Below are positions 37,601 to 41,918 of a stretch of 64,000 bases of DNA, piece by piece (positions within the stretch are counted from its first letter, which is position 1; each line of letters opens with the position of its first letter). Below the pieces are notes generated by a model. It was given only the letters and a program-made list of their open reading frames with translations. It had not been told where the DNA came from and did no database searches. Location of the stretch: assembly GCF_021869535.1 (NCBI RefSeq), contig NW_026262690.1, positions 16,331,001-16,395,000 on the forward strand. The letters are read 5' to 3'. Position numbers and translations under genes: made by a program. The DNA is from Mytilus californianus (taxonomy: Eukaryota > Mollusca > Bivalvia > Mytilida > Mytilidae).

Positions 37601-39973
37601 CTCATTTCGACAATTTATTTGTCATTTTTTATTTGAGTTCGTGTGTCACCATTGTATCTTAAACTTTGTGGAATATTTTTAAATCATAAATGTATATTAT
37701 ATTCCTAAAGATGTAAATGTACTTCCTGCAACTTCTGTACGCAAAGTACATAATTCTGTTGTCTAGTTCATACTTCAATATTGTAACAAGGTTCTGTTGA
37801 AGTTTACGTTTTAGTAATGGTAAGTGAATATGATGGCACTTCTCGCCCACTCCTACATTTCCAGACATTGTTTGTGTACCTTAAATAGTGTTTCTCATAT
37901 ACAGTCTACATACAATTTGTAAACTTTAATCACAATCCTGTTATTTTACAGATTTCGCATTAGCCATTCTGTTAAACTTTCTATGTTTATGCAACTGATA
38001 TTTCATATACTATATCAAAAAATACTAAAACAACTGAGAAACAATACTACTTTCTTTTCACTTTATTGATTCTGATATAATGGTTTGTCTTTGTAGACAA
38101 TATCAACCAGAAATAATCCCTGATTCACATTTTAAATATAAAACTTTTTTATCAACATGAACTTCCTTTTAACATTACTAAATAGTAAACACTTCCAAGG
38201 AAAATGTTTCATTTTAATTGAAACATTAGTTTAATAGACTAAGACATTTCGATTGCAACGAATCAGTAAGAAGCAATTTCACCAATCATTCTTTATAAAT
38301 AAAGATCGTTAAAGAACTTTGCACCTCTCTGGTTTTTCAGCCCACAGCAAATTAAACATAAAATTTTGTTCTGCTGTTTTTTTTTAATGGGATTTAGCAG
38401 TACTGTCACTTCCTCGAATTTAATATCACTGAAATTGAATTTTTACTGGTTTATTCGTTCTAATGAGAAGAACGACAGGTCCAACAATTGGTCTTATTTT
38501 TCCCTAGTCTATTTTGTGTTGACCGTTTTTCGTATGTTCGTGTTTCTTTCTTAGAATTTTCATTTGTAATTGCCCCTGTGTATCTTCACTCTCTTTTGTA
38601 TGGCCAATGTCTTACCAATAATCCTGATATTAAAGAGTCAAGCCCCCATTCAATTACGAGTTAAGATAGATATCTTTTGCGTGACTTTTTTTTTTTTTGT
38701 TACAGTATTTAGCAAAACAAAAATTGAGTCACGCTTTCATTCTATAAAAAACTAGTCAAAACTCTTAACAGCCTTTGAAAGGGGTCCTTTTATTTCTAGA
38801 TAATTAATGTATACCCAACTACGTATTGCCTCGGTCTATATTCTGAAACTTATAACATGACAAAATAAAATATGACTAATGATAATACTTATTTGTAACT
38901 TAACATGTCATTTTCATGTTTAAAAATAAATCTTTTTAAAAAGGATTGAGCTCAAGACATAACATTACAAGATTTCTAAACTGAGGCTATTTTAAAATTT
39001 TGAAATTGTTCTCTGTGAGTTATATTTATCTTTTTTTTTTTAATTTCAGGTTATACAAAACCAGAAGAGTCCAATCCAATATATTTAATATCGATCGTAG
39101 ATGAACTCTTTTTCTTCTTACCAGAGTCTGTAAAGAATGTTATGAAATTAGGTTATAATTATAAAAAGCCAGAGGTAAGAAACTGGAATATTGCTTTCAT
39201 ATATTATTAAGTTTTTTCGGCAGCTTGCAGTCTTGTAATGAAAGATTGACCATAATAAAAAAAAACCTGTGTTACCGATAACCATGGCTATGTTCTAATT
39301 ACATTAGGCACAATTTAGTCCTCCTATAAGCAGTAATAAACGAATACAAATATCACTGGACAATAACCTCCCATAATCAGAGCAACGGATGTCACTATTA
39401 GAACAGGAACTACTTACCTTCCAGATAATCTGAATCAATGTGATAAAAAGAATAACTAATCGCAGAATTCAAATATTCAACTTGACCGAACAACACTGAT
39501 AATTAACTCATTCGCTACGCGCATTCATGAATTAATGTGAATTAATGTGTTGTTCGGTCACTTGTTGAATATTATTCTATATTTTAATTCTTCGATTAGT
39601 TACATGTATTCTATAATTGTTAAATCTTATGTTTGGAATTCTATTTTTTTTCATAGACTAGATAGCTAACTTTTATTAAAAAGAAGCGAGATCACCTTCA
39701 ATAAAAAAACACACGAACAACGCTACAAATCACTAGAAAAAAGCAATATAAAATATGGTATCTCAAATCAAATGGTTTTTTTTCCAGATGTATGATACGA
39801 AAGAAACGATATATACTAAGACTGTATGTGTTGATAATGAATTAGACAAACAACTAAGCAAGAATGACGAAGAGACAAATAATCAAATGAACAATGAAAA
39901 CAGCGCTTTACTGAATGTTCTAGAGGAAAACGAACATCATACCAAATCACAAAAGAAAGCTTCAATAAAGTAG
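4287..39973 (+). CDS. Sodium-coupled monocarboxylate transporter-like protein (SLC5 family), 16 exons
   Basis: This is a plasma-membrane sodium/solute symporter of the SLC5 (SSF) family. Its closest relatives by eye are SLC5A8 and SLC5A12, which carry lactate, pyruvate and short-chain fatty acids. Sixteen exons with GT-AG borders and consistent phases give 655 aa, slightly longer than the 610-620 aa usual for SMCTs. Landmarks in order: N-terminal membrane segments with GFPAESYVFG; TSAYE-YLELRFN across exons 1 and 2; GGIKAVIWTDVFQ in exon 5; NNGRLNF in exon 6; RRHTF in exon 7; GLPGMPGLF and the SSF signature SASLSTLSSGLSSLSAL across exons 9 and 10. The signature's serines lie in the segment that forms the Na2 sodium site in this family. 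Sequons N485-I-T and N491-V-S sit in the predicted outer loop of exon 13. A 61-aa hydrophilic acidic tail closes the protein; I see no C-terminal PDZ ligand like that of human SLC5A8. Substrate is inferred from family only. SLC5A6 and SLC5A5 are less likely relatives. Confidence 0.92.
4800..5270 (-). repeat. Dispersed repeat family A, copy 2, interrupted
   Basis: On the minus strand this copy carries the same landmarks as copy 1: CAACACGGGG, GGCTCACACCGAACGGCAAG, and at its far end AAGATGTGGTATGAGTGC. A 205-bp TIR element at 4980-5184 splits it exactly at the sequence GACCTATA. It lies in intron 1. Confidence 0.7.
4980..5184. mobile_element. MITE with TACTGTA termini and TA target site
   Basis: The ends are inverted repeats, TACTGTACACCAACTTATTT on the left and its imperfect complement on the right. 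The interior is full of TCGCGAA/TTCGCG words. It interrupts family A copy 2, where the intact relative at 11340-11360 has no insertion, and TA flanks both ends. TA target use suggests Tc1/mariner-type mobilisation. No coding capacity. Confidence 0.8.
5280..5650 (+). repeat. Dispersed repeat family B
   Basis: This stretch contains GGCTCCCGACTTGGGACAGG, then ATTAAACATGTTTGTGAGCA and AAAAATCAGTTAAAAAGGGA. Related segments appear at 29880-29990, 36950-37400 and 48355-48440. The copy near 30 kb abuts Penelope-like reverse transcriptase sequence, so family B may be the non-coding part of such an element. That is inference. Confidence 0.55.
6524..6592 (+). CDS. SLC5-like transporter exon 2 (residues 114-136)
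   Basis: The acceptor is GCTTCCAG and the donor AATTAT|GTAAGT. It encodes YLELRFNSHAVRILG and onward, the conserved continuation of the TSTYEYLELRFN motif of the SMCT group. It is 69 nt, phase 0 at both ends. Confidence 0.93.
6593..8084. other. Intron 2, left part
   Basis: No gene or clear mobile element is recognised. A short simple repeat (GGTATC)n lies near 7688-7707, next to repeated GTAACA words at 7651-7675. Confidence 0.4.
9190..9969 (-). pseudogene. LINE reverse transcriptase remnant
   Basis: Motifs run in order on the minus strand but in different frames: VPKNGDLTDPNIYRPI near 9770, YCAFVDFRKAFDKV near 9520, VKQGEPL near 9355 and LFADDTVLFG near 9210. The last carries the F-A-D-D catalytic core. 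The longest unbroken piece is 131 aa (9574-9969). Frameshifts between the motifs make it inactive. Confidence 0.82.
11276..11650 (+). repeat. Dispersed repeat family A, copy 3
   Basis: This is the cleanest copy, beginning ATAAGAAGATGTGGTATGAG and containing GGAGCCTTGGCTCACACCGA. It interrupts the endonuclease region of the surrounding LINE, whose coding remnants continue on both sides, so it inserted later than the LINE. Confidence 0.78.
12438..13022. mobile_element. Fold-back MITE, 585 bp, nested in the LINE
   Basis: The termini CAAAGGAGAAGGTCCGGTAAG and the complement of the right end (CAAAGGAGTAGACCCGGTAA) form inverted repeats. A second inner inverted pair lies at about 12645-12735 and 12725-12800, including GTTCAGTCT and TTTTGTCT words, so much of the element could fold on itself. 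LINE ORF1-like sequence lies on both sides. No open frame. Confidence 0.78.
13806..13857 (+). CDS. SLC5-like transporter exon 3 (residues 137-153)
   Basis: The acceptor is TTTTTAG and the donor GCGG|GTTTGT. It encodes ALYMGIVLFGPAIALEA, which aligns with the LYTGIVIYAPALALNQ region of SLC5A8. It is 52 nt and ends in phase 1. The short length and weak donor make this the exon most easily missed by gene finders. Confidence 0.9.
14135..14605. repeat. Minisatellite, about 45-bp unit, roughly 10 copies
   Basis: Units read ATATGACGACCATTTTATAG, then CAACACATGTTTAATCATTC, then ACAAT. Copies are closely similar, with small substitutions and one short AT expansion near 14442. It is in intron 3 of the transporter. 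There are no distinct spacers between units, so it is not CRISPR-like. Confidence 0.92.
14977..15044 (+). CDS. SLC5-like transporter exon 4 (residues 154-176)
   Basis: The acceptor is TTTTTAG and the donor TCAATG|GTAAGT. After joining to exon 3 it reads VMGFPQFASIIIVAIAAV and ends YTSM, a membrane segment. It is 68 nt and ends in phase 0. The 3' end and donor are tandemly duplicated 40 bp downstream (15070-15109). Confidence 0.92.
15030..15109 (+). repeat. Tandem duplication of the exon 4 splice donor region
   Basis: The 40-bp segment 15030-15069, which holds the last 15 nt of exon 4 and its donor ATG|GTAAGT, is repeated at 15070-15109. The second copy keeps ATGGTAAGT intact at 15082-15090. 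Use of the second donor would add 40 nt and shift the frame. Confidence 0.85.
15190..15255 (+). repeat. Possible Penelope-like element tail fragment
   Basis: The words CCATGGCGTTGTCAGTTT and ATGAGTTTTAAATGTC match the 3' non-coding tail that follows the Penelope-like reverse transcriptases elsewhere in this window (for example 28263-28320). It is a short isolated fragment. Confidence 0.5.
15890..16047. mobile_element. Palindromic MITE family P, copy 1
   Basis: A 158-bp near-palindrome has arms GAATAACTAATCGAAGAATT and its complement at the right end. It centres on ATGCGCGTAGCGCAT. The arms include GACCGAACAACAC and GTGTTGTTCGGTC. Related copies lie at 39450-39611 and, more diverged, at 26431-26620. 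It sits in intron 4. Confidence 0.85.
16048..16285. mobile_element. Companion block of MITE family P, TTATTACATTGG termini
   Basis: The block starts TTTTTATTACATTGGC directly after the palindrome and ends with the complement CCAATGTAATAAAA. The copy near 26540 shows the same junction of palindrome and TTATTACATTGGC, so the two blocks form one composite element. Inner AAGGAACTATATCTT is also shared. Confidence 0.65.
16286..17411. other. Intron 4, middle part
   Basis: No gene or repeat recognised with confidence. A 71-codon frame at 16982-17197 has no domain, and nothing around it supports coding. Confidence 0.4.
17412..17432. repeat. Poly-C run of 21 bases followed by A-rich tract
   Basis: Twenty-one consecutive C residues are followed by ACAAAAAAAAAA. 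Runs of this type are rare in AT-rich DNA and prone to length error in sequencing. Confidence 0.9.
17895..18130 (-). repeat. Dispersed repeat family C, copy 1
   Basis: On the minus strand this matches 44185-44350 (+). Shared words include AAGTCAGGAATAT, GATTAGGGA-like and GGACTTTCCGTTTTGAATTT variants, and CGGAGTTCGGTATTTTTGTT. Class unknown. Confidence 0.6.
18640..18915 (+). repeat. Repeat-like block with 129-codon frame
   Basis: The segment holds CCTGTACCAAGTCAGGAAAA, related to the family C motif on the opposite strand at 44205. The long frame (18514-18903) is rich in Cys, Phe and Tyr with no domain, so I treat it as non-coding repeat sequence. Confidence 0.45.
19364..19444 (+). CDS. SLC5-like transporter exon 5 (residues 177-203)
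   Basis: The acceptor is TTTTAG and the donor ATAAAG|GTAAAT. It encodes GGIKAVIWTDVFQSFVMIAG and onward. The G-G-x-K-A-V-x-W-T-D-x-x-Q block is one of the most conserved SLC5 segments. It is 81 nt, phase 0. Confidence 0.95.
19579..19652 (+). CDS. SLC5-like transporter exon 6 (residues 204-227)
   Basis: The acceptor is GTTTTCAG and the donor TTCGT|GTGAGT. It encodes an outer loop ending IANDNGRLNFF, matching the GGRLNFW region of SMCTs. The preceding intron is only 134 bp, the shortest in the gene. The exon ends in phase 2. Confidence 0.93.
19653..21078. other. Intron 6 of the transporter
   Basis: AT-rich non-coding DNA. No repeat family shared with the rest of the window was recognised. Confidence 0.4.
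21079..21216 (+). CDS. SLC5-like transporter exon 7 (residues 228-273)
   Basis: The acceptor is AATTTAG and the donor AGAAA|GTACGG. It encodes WDTDITRRHTFLNLFVG and then the NQSSVQR motif (NQSQVQR in vertebrate SMCTs). It ends in phase 2. The donor region is duplicated directly downstream in a copy that has lost the GT. Confidence 0.93.
21209..21325 (+). repeat. Tandem duplication of the exon 7 splice donor region
   Basis: The 58-bp segment from 21209, GCTAGAAAGTACGG and onward, includes the exon 7 donor. It is repeated from 21267 as GCTTAGAAAGAACGG. In the second copy the donor GT has become GA, so only the first can splice. Confidence 0.85.
21675..21750 (-). repeat. Dispersed repeat family A, fragment
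   Basis: The sequence TTTTGACTTGGATGGAGAGT, then TGTCTCATTGGCACTCATAC, is the complement of the start of family A. Only the terminal 75 bp is present, in intron 7. Confidence 0.7.
22080..22185. repeat. Three tandem copies of a 33-34-bp unit
   Basis: The unit CATTGACTTTCCTAGTTGTA followed by ACATTTTATCG recurs three times. The array ends about 35 bp before exon 8 and takes up the region where the branch point should lie. Confidence 0.8.
22222..22357 (+). CDS. SLC5-like transporter exon 8 (residues 274-319)
   Basis: The acceptor is TTTTTTTCAG and the donor AATCAG|GTATAG. It encodes a membrane segment with MAFFEGIVAYSYYHTLGCDP and ends in TNPNQ, matching the CDPW...PDQ loop of SLC5A8. The exon is 136 nt and ends in phase 0. 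Confidence 0.94.
22905..24780 (-). mobile_element. Decayed LINE, second family
   Basis: The minus strand carries, in order from 24780, AGHNGKHWFNKDLRREIR, the reverse-transcriptase fingers (LNKANVPDVISPQMLKLCPE near 24150 and NYRPISLINCIGKVIERVV near 23960), then the palm region, and a 3' end at the (GTTTA)n-like tail near 22905-22920. There are many stops and at least two frameshifts. It lies in intron 8. It is a Jockey/CR1-group type by motif style, exact clade unresolved. Confidence 0.78.
23338..23787 (-). pseudogene. LINE reverse transcriptase palm fragment
   Basis: The 149-codon frame contains KLKAYGIDGNLLHWFEDYL, DRKQRVVL, LFVLYINDTADHLTPLC, LYTDDTS and FNPDKTKI. The catalytic core is Y-T-D-D instead of the usual Y-A-D-D, and the QG motif region is degenerate (SQGISYG). 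Upstream fingers are out of frame. It is inactive. Confidence 0.82.
25199..25287 (+). CDS. SLC5-like transporter exon 9 (residues 320-348)
   Basis: The acceptor is CGTTTTTCAG and the donor CTAAG|GTATAC. It encodes IIPYMVMDIFNGLPGMPGLF and the start of the SSF signature FSASL. It ends in phase 2. Confidence 0.94.
25665..26338. repeat. Minisatellite, 44-bp unit, roughly 15 copies
   Basis: Units read GATTACCAGTAGGGCGTGAA, TGGTTTCATTTTACAGTTGG, GAAA. Because 44 is not a multiple of three, one reading frame moves through three phases and stays open by chance, giving peptides with repeated WERLPVGR and GKDYQWGV. The array is in intron 9. Its units also hold TTTTACAG, which resembles a splice acceptor. 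Confidence 0.93.
26431..26620. mobile_element. Palindromic MITE family P, diverged copy
   Basis: The sequence GAATTTAAATATCGAAAAAT near 26431 and CGGTCACGGGTTGAATTCAA near 26515 match the family P arms, followed by TTATTACATTGGC and AAAGGAACTATATCTTGTTT of the companion block. The centre is degenerate. Confidence 0.65.
27060..28345 (+). mobile_element. Penelope-like retroelement, copy 1
   Basis: A 5'-truncated element in intron 9 begins near GGTGGCGTGAATTAGATGTG. It contains a largely intact reverse transcriptase and a shared 3' tail with GCTTACCCTTCCGGAGCACC and CCATGGCGTTGTCAGTTT. It ends about 50 bp from the exon 10 acceptor. Its class is inferred from the LYTSI-x-H, GIPMGTNCAPLLAD and FRYIDDV motifs, which fit Penelope-like rather than LTR or LINE enzymes. 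No GIY-YIG endonuclease part is present. Confidence 0.78.
27371..28078 (+). pseudogene. Penelope-like reverse transcriptase, 235-aa open part
   Basis: This is the best-preserved mobile-element frame in the window. It includes NIFVTFGGRVFQQ, GIPMGTNCAPLLADLFLYY, the catalytic FRYIDDVFSLNN, ASYLDLHLEID, KLYDKRDDFSFPIVNFPF, PAYGVYISQLIRNFRAC and LLNQEF. The N-terminal part lies upstream (27170-27370) in the same or a neighbouring frame but has stops, for example after CNSI and in LV*GRD. It is a broken enzyme with an intact catalytic core. Confidence 0.82.
28398..28510 (+). CDS. SLC5-like transporter exon 10 (residues 349-386)
   Basis: The acceptor is TTTTAACAG and the donor TTGCAG|GTATGG. It completes the signature with STLSSGLSSLSALFWQD and then the inner loop LVKPHTKPMSELKG. 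The 3' end of a Penelope-like element lies about 50 bp upstream of the acceptor. It ends in phase 1. Confidence 0.94.
29281..29351 (+). CDS. SLC5-like transporter exon 11 (residues 387-410)
   Basis: The acceptor is ATATATTAG and the donor ACACAG|GTAAAT. It encodes one membrane segment, IVFGIVAVCVALLVSIIGG, ending TLTQ. It is 71 nt, ending in phase 0. Confidence 0.92.
29645..30790 (-). mobile_element. Penelope-like retroelement, second subfamily
   Basis: On the minus strand, IYDKRDDFSFPIVNYPF near 30750 leads by a frameshift into the frame 30290-30709. The non-coding part (29645-30000) includes CACCAACAGGTCTTCAATGC and GGCTCCTGACTTGGGACAGG, shared with family B repeats. It lies in intron 11. 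It differs clearly in sequence from copies 1-3. Confidence 0.65.
30290..30709 (-). pseudogene. Penelope-like reverse transcriptase C-terminal fragment
   Basis: The 139-codon frame has SYGVYISQLVRFARVCNN, the equivalent of the PAYGVYISQLIR motif of copy 1, then LLHQGF and KFYHRYKDII, and a C-terminal extension with SGISHPIFYGN. The catalytic motifs are not in this fragment. Confidence 0.72.
30955..31720 (+). pseudogene. L1/Tx1-like LINE reverse transcriptase fragment
   Basis: A single frame covers the palm: GAILFLDFSKAFDSLEWTFM, GIRQGCPISALLFVITVELM, the catalytic LADDTTLFF, then FGSFSGLKLNRNKTEGIWLG and SLGIYFGYD. The full reading starts upstream of the first Met, at about 30958. The end breaks off after LTQLGK at about 31670. 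Both ends are truncated, and no endonuclease or tail is attached. It is recent in look, with no internal stop over about 230 codons. Confidence 0.85.
31955..32083 (+). mobile_element. SINE-like poly-A retroposon, copy 1
   Basis: The sequence CCCTGGATATTCGG, then AACAGGGATACTT, GGAATGCTG and ATTGTTAACAGCA, ends in an 18-A run. A second copy with the same word order and a 3' A run is at 50404-50526. No tRNA-like head was seen. It could be a short SINE or the 3' end of a LINE. Confidence 0.6.
32084..33765. other. Intron 11, middle part
   Basis: No gene, RNA gene or clear repeat family is recognised here. It is AT-rich DNA with small chance frames. Confidence 0.4.
33770..33895 (-). repeat. Penelope-like element tail fragment
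   Basis: On the minus strand it matches the 3' tail of copies 1-3. AAGTGCTCCGGAAGGGTAAG is the complement of the CTTACCCTTCCGGAGCAC landmark. The reverse transcriptase is absent. Confidence 0.65.
34072..34467 (+). other. 131-codon frame, unrecognised
   Basis: The frame in intron 11 encodes a peptide with TFDEYVSYSKSVDNAEVIIY and SWNVLRKLPQLQLNGLNLKS. I do not recognise a domain. The composition looks more protein-like than that of most chance frames here, so it may be a remnant of a mobile element. There is no sign that it is spliced into the transporter. Confidence 0.25.
34817..34903 (+). CDS. SLC5-like transporter exon 12 (residues 411-439)
   Basis: The acceptor is CGTTTTAG and the donor GCTAAG|GTTAGT. 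It encodes ITGTILAAIGGPLTGLFLLG and ends CPWANAK, matching the GGPLMGLF...PFAN segment of SLC5A8. Phase 0 at both ends. Confidence 0.94.
35665..35903 (+). CDS. SLC5-like transporter exon 13 (residues 440-518)
   Basis: The acceptor is TTATCACAG and the donor ATACC|GTTAGT. It encodes the membrane segment GAFIGTISGIILITWI and then a long outer loop with C479 and the N-glycosylation sequons at N485 and N491. It is the second-longest exon (239 nt) and ends in phase 2. Confidence 0.92.
36111..36262 (+). pseudogene. Two decayed tandem copies of exon 14 (5' half)
   Basis: GGGAGTGGCATAGCTTATTT at 36211 matches the start of exon 14 (GGAGTGGTATAGATTATTTT), with the acceptor AG changed to CG. Further upstream, ATTGATATATTTGCTGTAAT near 36160 matches ATTGGTATATTTGCTGTGAT within exon 14. 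Offsets are about 95 and 197 bp, consistent with two successive duplications of a unit of about 97 bp. Confidence 0.7.
36308..36408 (+). CDS. SLC5-like transporter exon 14 (residues 519-552)
   Basis: The acceptor is TTGTTTCAG and the donor CTGACAG|GTAAAA. It encodes SGIDYFYSIAYPWFGVIG and the last core membrane segment, ending VGSIFSFLTG with exon 15. Two decayed copies of its 5' half precede it at about 97-bp spacing. It ends in phase 1. Confidence 0.93.
36485..36690 (+). repeat. Dispersed repeat family D
   Basis: The start GAGGATGTGGTATAATTTTA and AAAGCCATAAAAGGCCCCGA and AACGAGAAAACTAACGGCCT resemble family A but form a separate variant. A partial relative is at 55140-55260, and a short start fragment is at 48765-48800. 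Confidence 0.55.
36950..37400 (+). repeat. Dispersed repeat family B, duplicated copy
   Basis: AACTATAAAAATCAGTTG occurs twice (37090 and 37295), each followed by a TTAA/TTGA and AAGATCG-type segment as at 5500-5545. CAGGCTTCTGAATTTAGACA stands in for the CTCCCGACTTGGGACAGG landmark. The copy is diverged and internally duplicated. Confidence 0.5.
37401..39049. other. Intron 14, right part
   Basis: No gene found. The block 38400-38620 vaguely resembles a Penelope-like tail (TTTTTCGTATGTTCGTGTTT), but the match is weak. Confidence 0.35.
39050..39174 (+). CDS. SLC5-like transporter exon 15 (residues 553-594)
   Basis: The acceptor is TTTAATTTCAG and the donor CCAGAG|GTAAGA. It encodes the cytoplasmic start of the tail, GYTKPEESNPIYLIS, and then VDELFFFLPESVKN. 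The P-x-Y-L/I-x-x-x-x-x-E pattern resembles the DPRYILTKED segment of SLC5A8. It ends in phase 0. Confidence 0.91.
39450..39611. mobile_element. Palindromic MITE family P, copy 3 (inverted relative to copy 1)
   Basis: The arms GAATAACTAATCGCAGAATT and their complement enclose ATTCGCTACGCGCAT. The centre matches the reverse complement of copy 1, so the element sits in the other orientation. It is in intron 15, about 180 bp before exon 16. Confidence 0.82.
39788..39973 (+). CDS. SLC5-like transporter exon 16 (residues 595-655, stop)
   Basis: The acceptor is TTTTTTTCCAG. It encodes a hydrophilic, Asn- and Glu-rich cytoplasmic tail ending KKASIK and then TAG. The in-frame ATG at 39755 lies in the intron and is not the start. 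The tail is poorly conserved in this family, so the exon is supported by frame and acceptor rather than by similarity. Confidence 0.85.
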   Translation: MYDTKETIYTKTVCVDNELDKQLSKNDEETNNQMNNENSALLNVLEENEHHTKSQKKASIK

Positions 39974-40502
39974 ATTGTGATTCCAAAAACGGAAGCTTAC
40001 CACTATTATCTGAGGATTCTTTTCAACAAGGCCAAATAGTACTTAATGAAAGCAAAACATAAAGAAATACGATAATTGCCACGAATGTTGTCATGTTTGG
40101 TAATCAGTTTAACACTAAATCAAAAGTGGCGATAATAATTAAACTGCCTCTTTACATGTATGACTAATTTCAATATGGTTTATTACTTTTTAGTAGAGTA
40201 TGGATACAGATATTTCAGAAAATTTAAAATATTATTTATGTATAAAGTTATATGCCTAATTATTAAATGATATGAGCTAATCAGTCCTAAAACGGAGAAA
40301 TCGGCATGTACAATCCTGATGACGTCGCCCTGTTGATGCTAAATATCATGAGTTAATATTGCTTTTCGGCCCGGTCCCTTCCGGTTTCAGATTTTAACAT
40401 GTCAACAAAATGATTGCAAAAAGACAAGCTCAAAATGAATTCCTAAATCTTCTTAACGGTAAGTTTTTTAGTTTAATGGGAGAATTACAATCATTTAATA
40501 AA
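39974..40502 (+). other. Probable 3' UTR of the transporter
   Basis: Candidate poly-A signals are ATTAAA at 40262-40267 and AATAAA at 40497-40502. Neither is clearly better from sequence alone. If the second is used, the transcript would run into the candidate small gene that starts at 40410. Confidence 0.4.
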
Positions 40503-41637
40503 TATTTTATGAACTGGTTGTTTCTGTATTGGTCCTGTAATAGATTCTCGGTCAGTTGTATTGGCCCTGTAATAGATTCTCGGTCAGCTGTATTGGATAA
40601 CATCGAATCTATAACAGGACATAAACAGCCAGTTAATAATATTTTAGTATAGTGTTACAAGAATAATAGGTTTATGTAAGACCTGGTCTCTGGTTAAAGG
40701 GGCATTAGCTACGAGATATGAAAAAATTATAATAAGATTTTTTTTTGTTCAATCATTAATAAAAGTGAAATAAAAAAATAATAATTCGTTTTGAGCTGCC
40801 AATGTGGTTCAATTGTGTCAACATCAGCAAAGTAACGTCGCTGATGAATTATTCACTTGTAAGTGAATATTTCGACCTCATTGAATCCGTATTCATGTGA
40901 CTTTCAATTTAACCCATTAGCTAGAGATTGGTAACGCATGTATAAGTCGTGTTCAGCCATTAAAAGGAATGTCAACATTGAAAGTGATACAAAGGTGAAC
41001 CATTTCGTTGATTGATTTGATCCACAAAAAAATCATTCTTATACAGGTAAAATCGATGATTAACTTAATTTTTTAACCTATAACATGAAGTCAAACAGAC
41101 CTAGAAAAGTCCAATTGCACGAGGGCGCTATCTATTTATATTTATGTTTATGTTTATATCAAGTTATGTGACTGTCGGCAGTCTTCGATGGTTAATAAGA
41201 TGGCGTCTAGACTAAAGTACACACGACATGCTGATATATATTATCGAGTAAATGCATTGTTAACTGTTTACTTCAGACTTATTGTAATTTGGATATACGT
41301 TTAGTATGTTATAAATCAAATATGAGAATTTGAGTCCAATCGCTGAACATGAATTTGACAGCTAATGCCCCTTTAATAACAGAGTATAATGCTTAATTGA
41401 AGAAAATAAAATATCATTTGGTGTTAATTAGGAAACAATGTTATTTTCCTTGAAATACTTGTTGGTGAAACATAATTCATATTAATACTGGTTTTCTTTG
41501 TTGCAGGAGAGATTCGCCTTAATCTTTATTACAGTTGCAAAAAGGCTGCCAAAGATGAGCAAAGCAACTCGAGCTTTATTGCAAAATTAAGAAAACAAGT
41601 TTGGATGTTCAGTTTTAGACAAAGTATACATAACTAG
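40410..41637 (+). CDS. Candidate two-exon small gene, 59 aa, unrecognised
   Basis: Exon A is 40410-40458, ending AACG|GTAAGT. Exon B is 41507-41637, after the acceptor TTTCTTTGTTGCAG, with the stop TAG at 41635-41637. Joined in frame they give 59 aa: MIAKRQAQNEFLNLLNGEIR, then LNLYYSCKKAAKDEQSNSSF, then IAKLRKQVWMFSFRQSIHN. The protein is basic with no membrane segment. The 110 bp upstream of the ATG contain CRE-like TGACGTCG (40320) and ETS-like CTTCCGG (40378), which would suit a small housekeeping-type promoter. The intron holds a hairpin and a TTAA-flanked MITE. The function is unknown, and the pairing of splice sites could be chance. Confidence 0.35.
40509..40633. repeat. Hairpin with internal 34-bp duplication
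   Basis: AACTGGTTGTTTCTG and CCTGTAATAGATTC on the left have complements CGAATCTATAACAGG and ATAAACAGCCAGTT on the right. The segment TTGGTCCTGTAATAGATTCT is followed by a second near-identical copy 34 bp on. Confidence 0.75.
40698..41372. mobile_element. TTAA-flanked MITE family T, copy 1
   Basis: The 675-bp element has inverted termini AGGGGCATTAGCT and AGCTAATGCCCCT, with TTAA immediately outside on both sides (40694-40697 and 41373-41376). It includes CTTGTAAGTGAATA and AAGATGGCGTCTAGACTAAA. TTAA target use is the hallmark of piggyBac transposons, so it is probably a non-autonomous relative. No open frame for a transposase. Confidence 0.82.
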
Positions 41638-41866
41638 CCGTTTTAGAATCTAATGCTTTCTGGGTAGAATTTTCAAAAGTGTACAACAAAACGTTGTGAT
41701 TGGTCGTAAACGTCACAAACAATGAAAATTAAAATGAAATACAATGAAGATATAAGTTCCGCGAAATATTCTTTTTCTTCACAAAGGTGATTGGTTTTGC
41801 ATTAGAAAAAACAATTACTCGTCAGAACTAGATATCAATTGATATCGACTCTCATTATTTGATTTT

Positions 41867-41918
41867 AATAATATTAATAATAATAATAATAATGATAATA
41901 ATAATAATAATAATAAGC
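41867..41918. repeat. AAT microsatellite
   Basis: An imperfect (AAT)n run with one G interruption. Likely length-variable. Confidence 0.9.

Noticed and set aside
39755-39787. ATG upstream of exon 16 as a separate gene start
   Set aside because: The 33 nt before 39788 are intron with a polypyrimidine tract and CAG acceptor. The frame belongs to the last transporter exon.
40410-40652. Unspliced 80-codon frame
   Set aside because: After 40458 it runs through a hairpin with a 34-bp duplication. The spliced reading to 41507 is more plausible, though also unproven.
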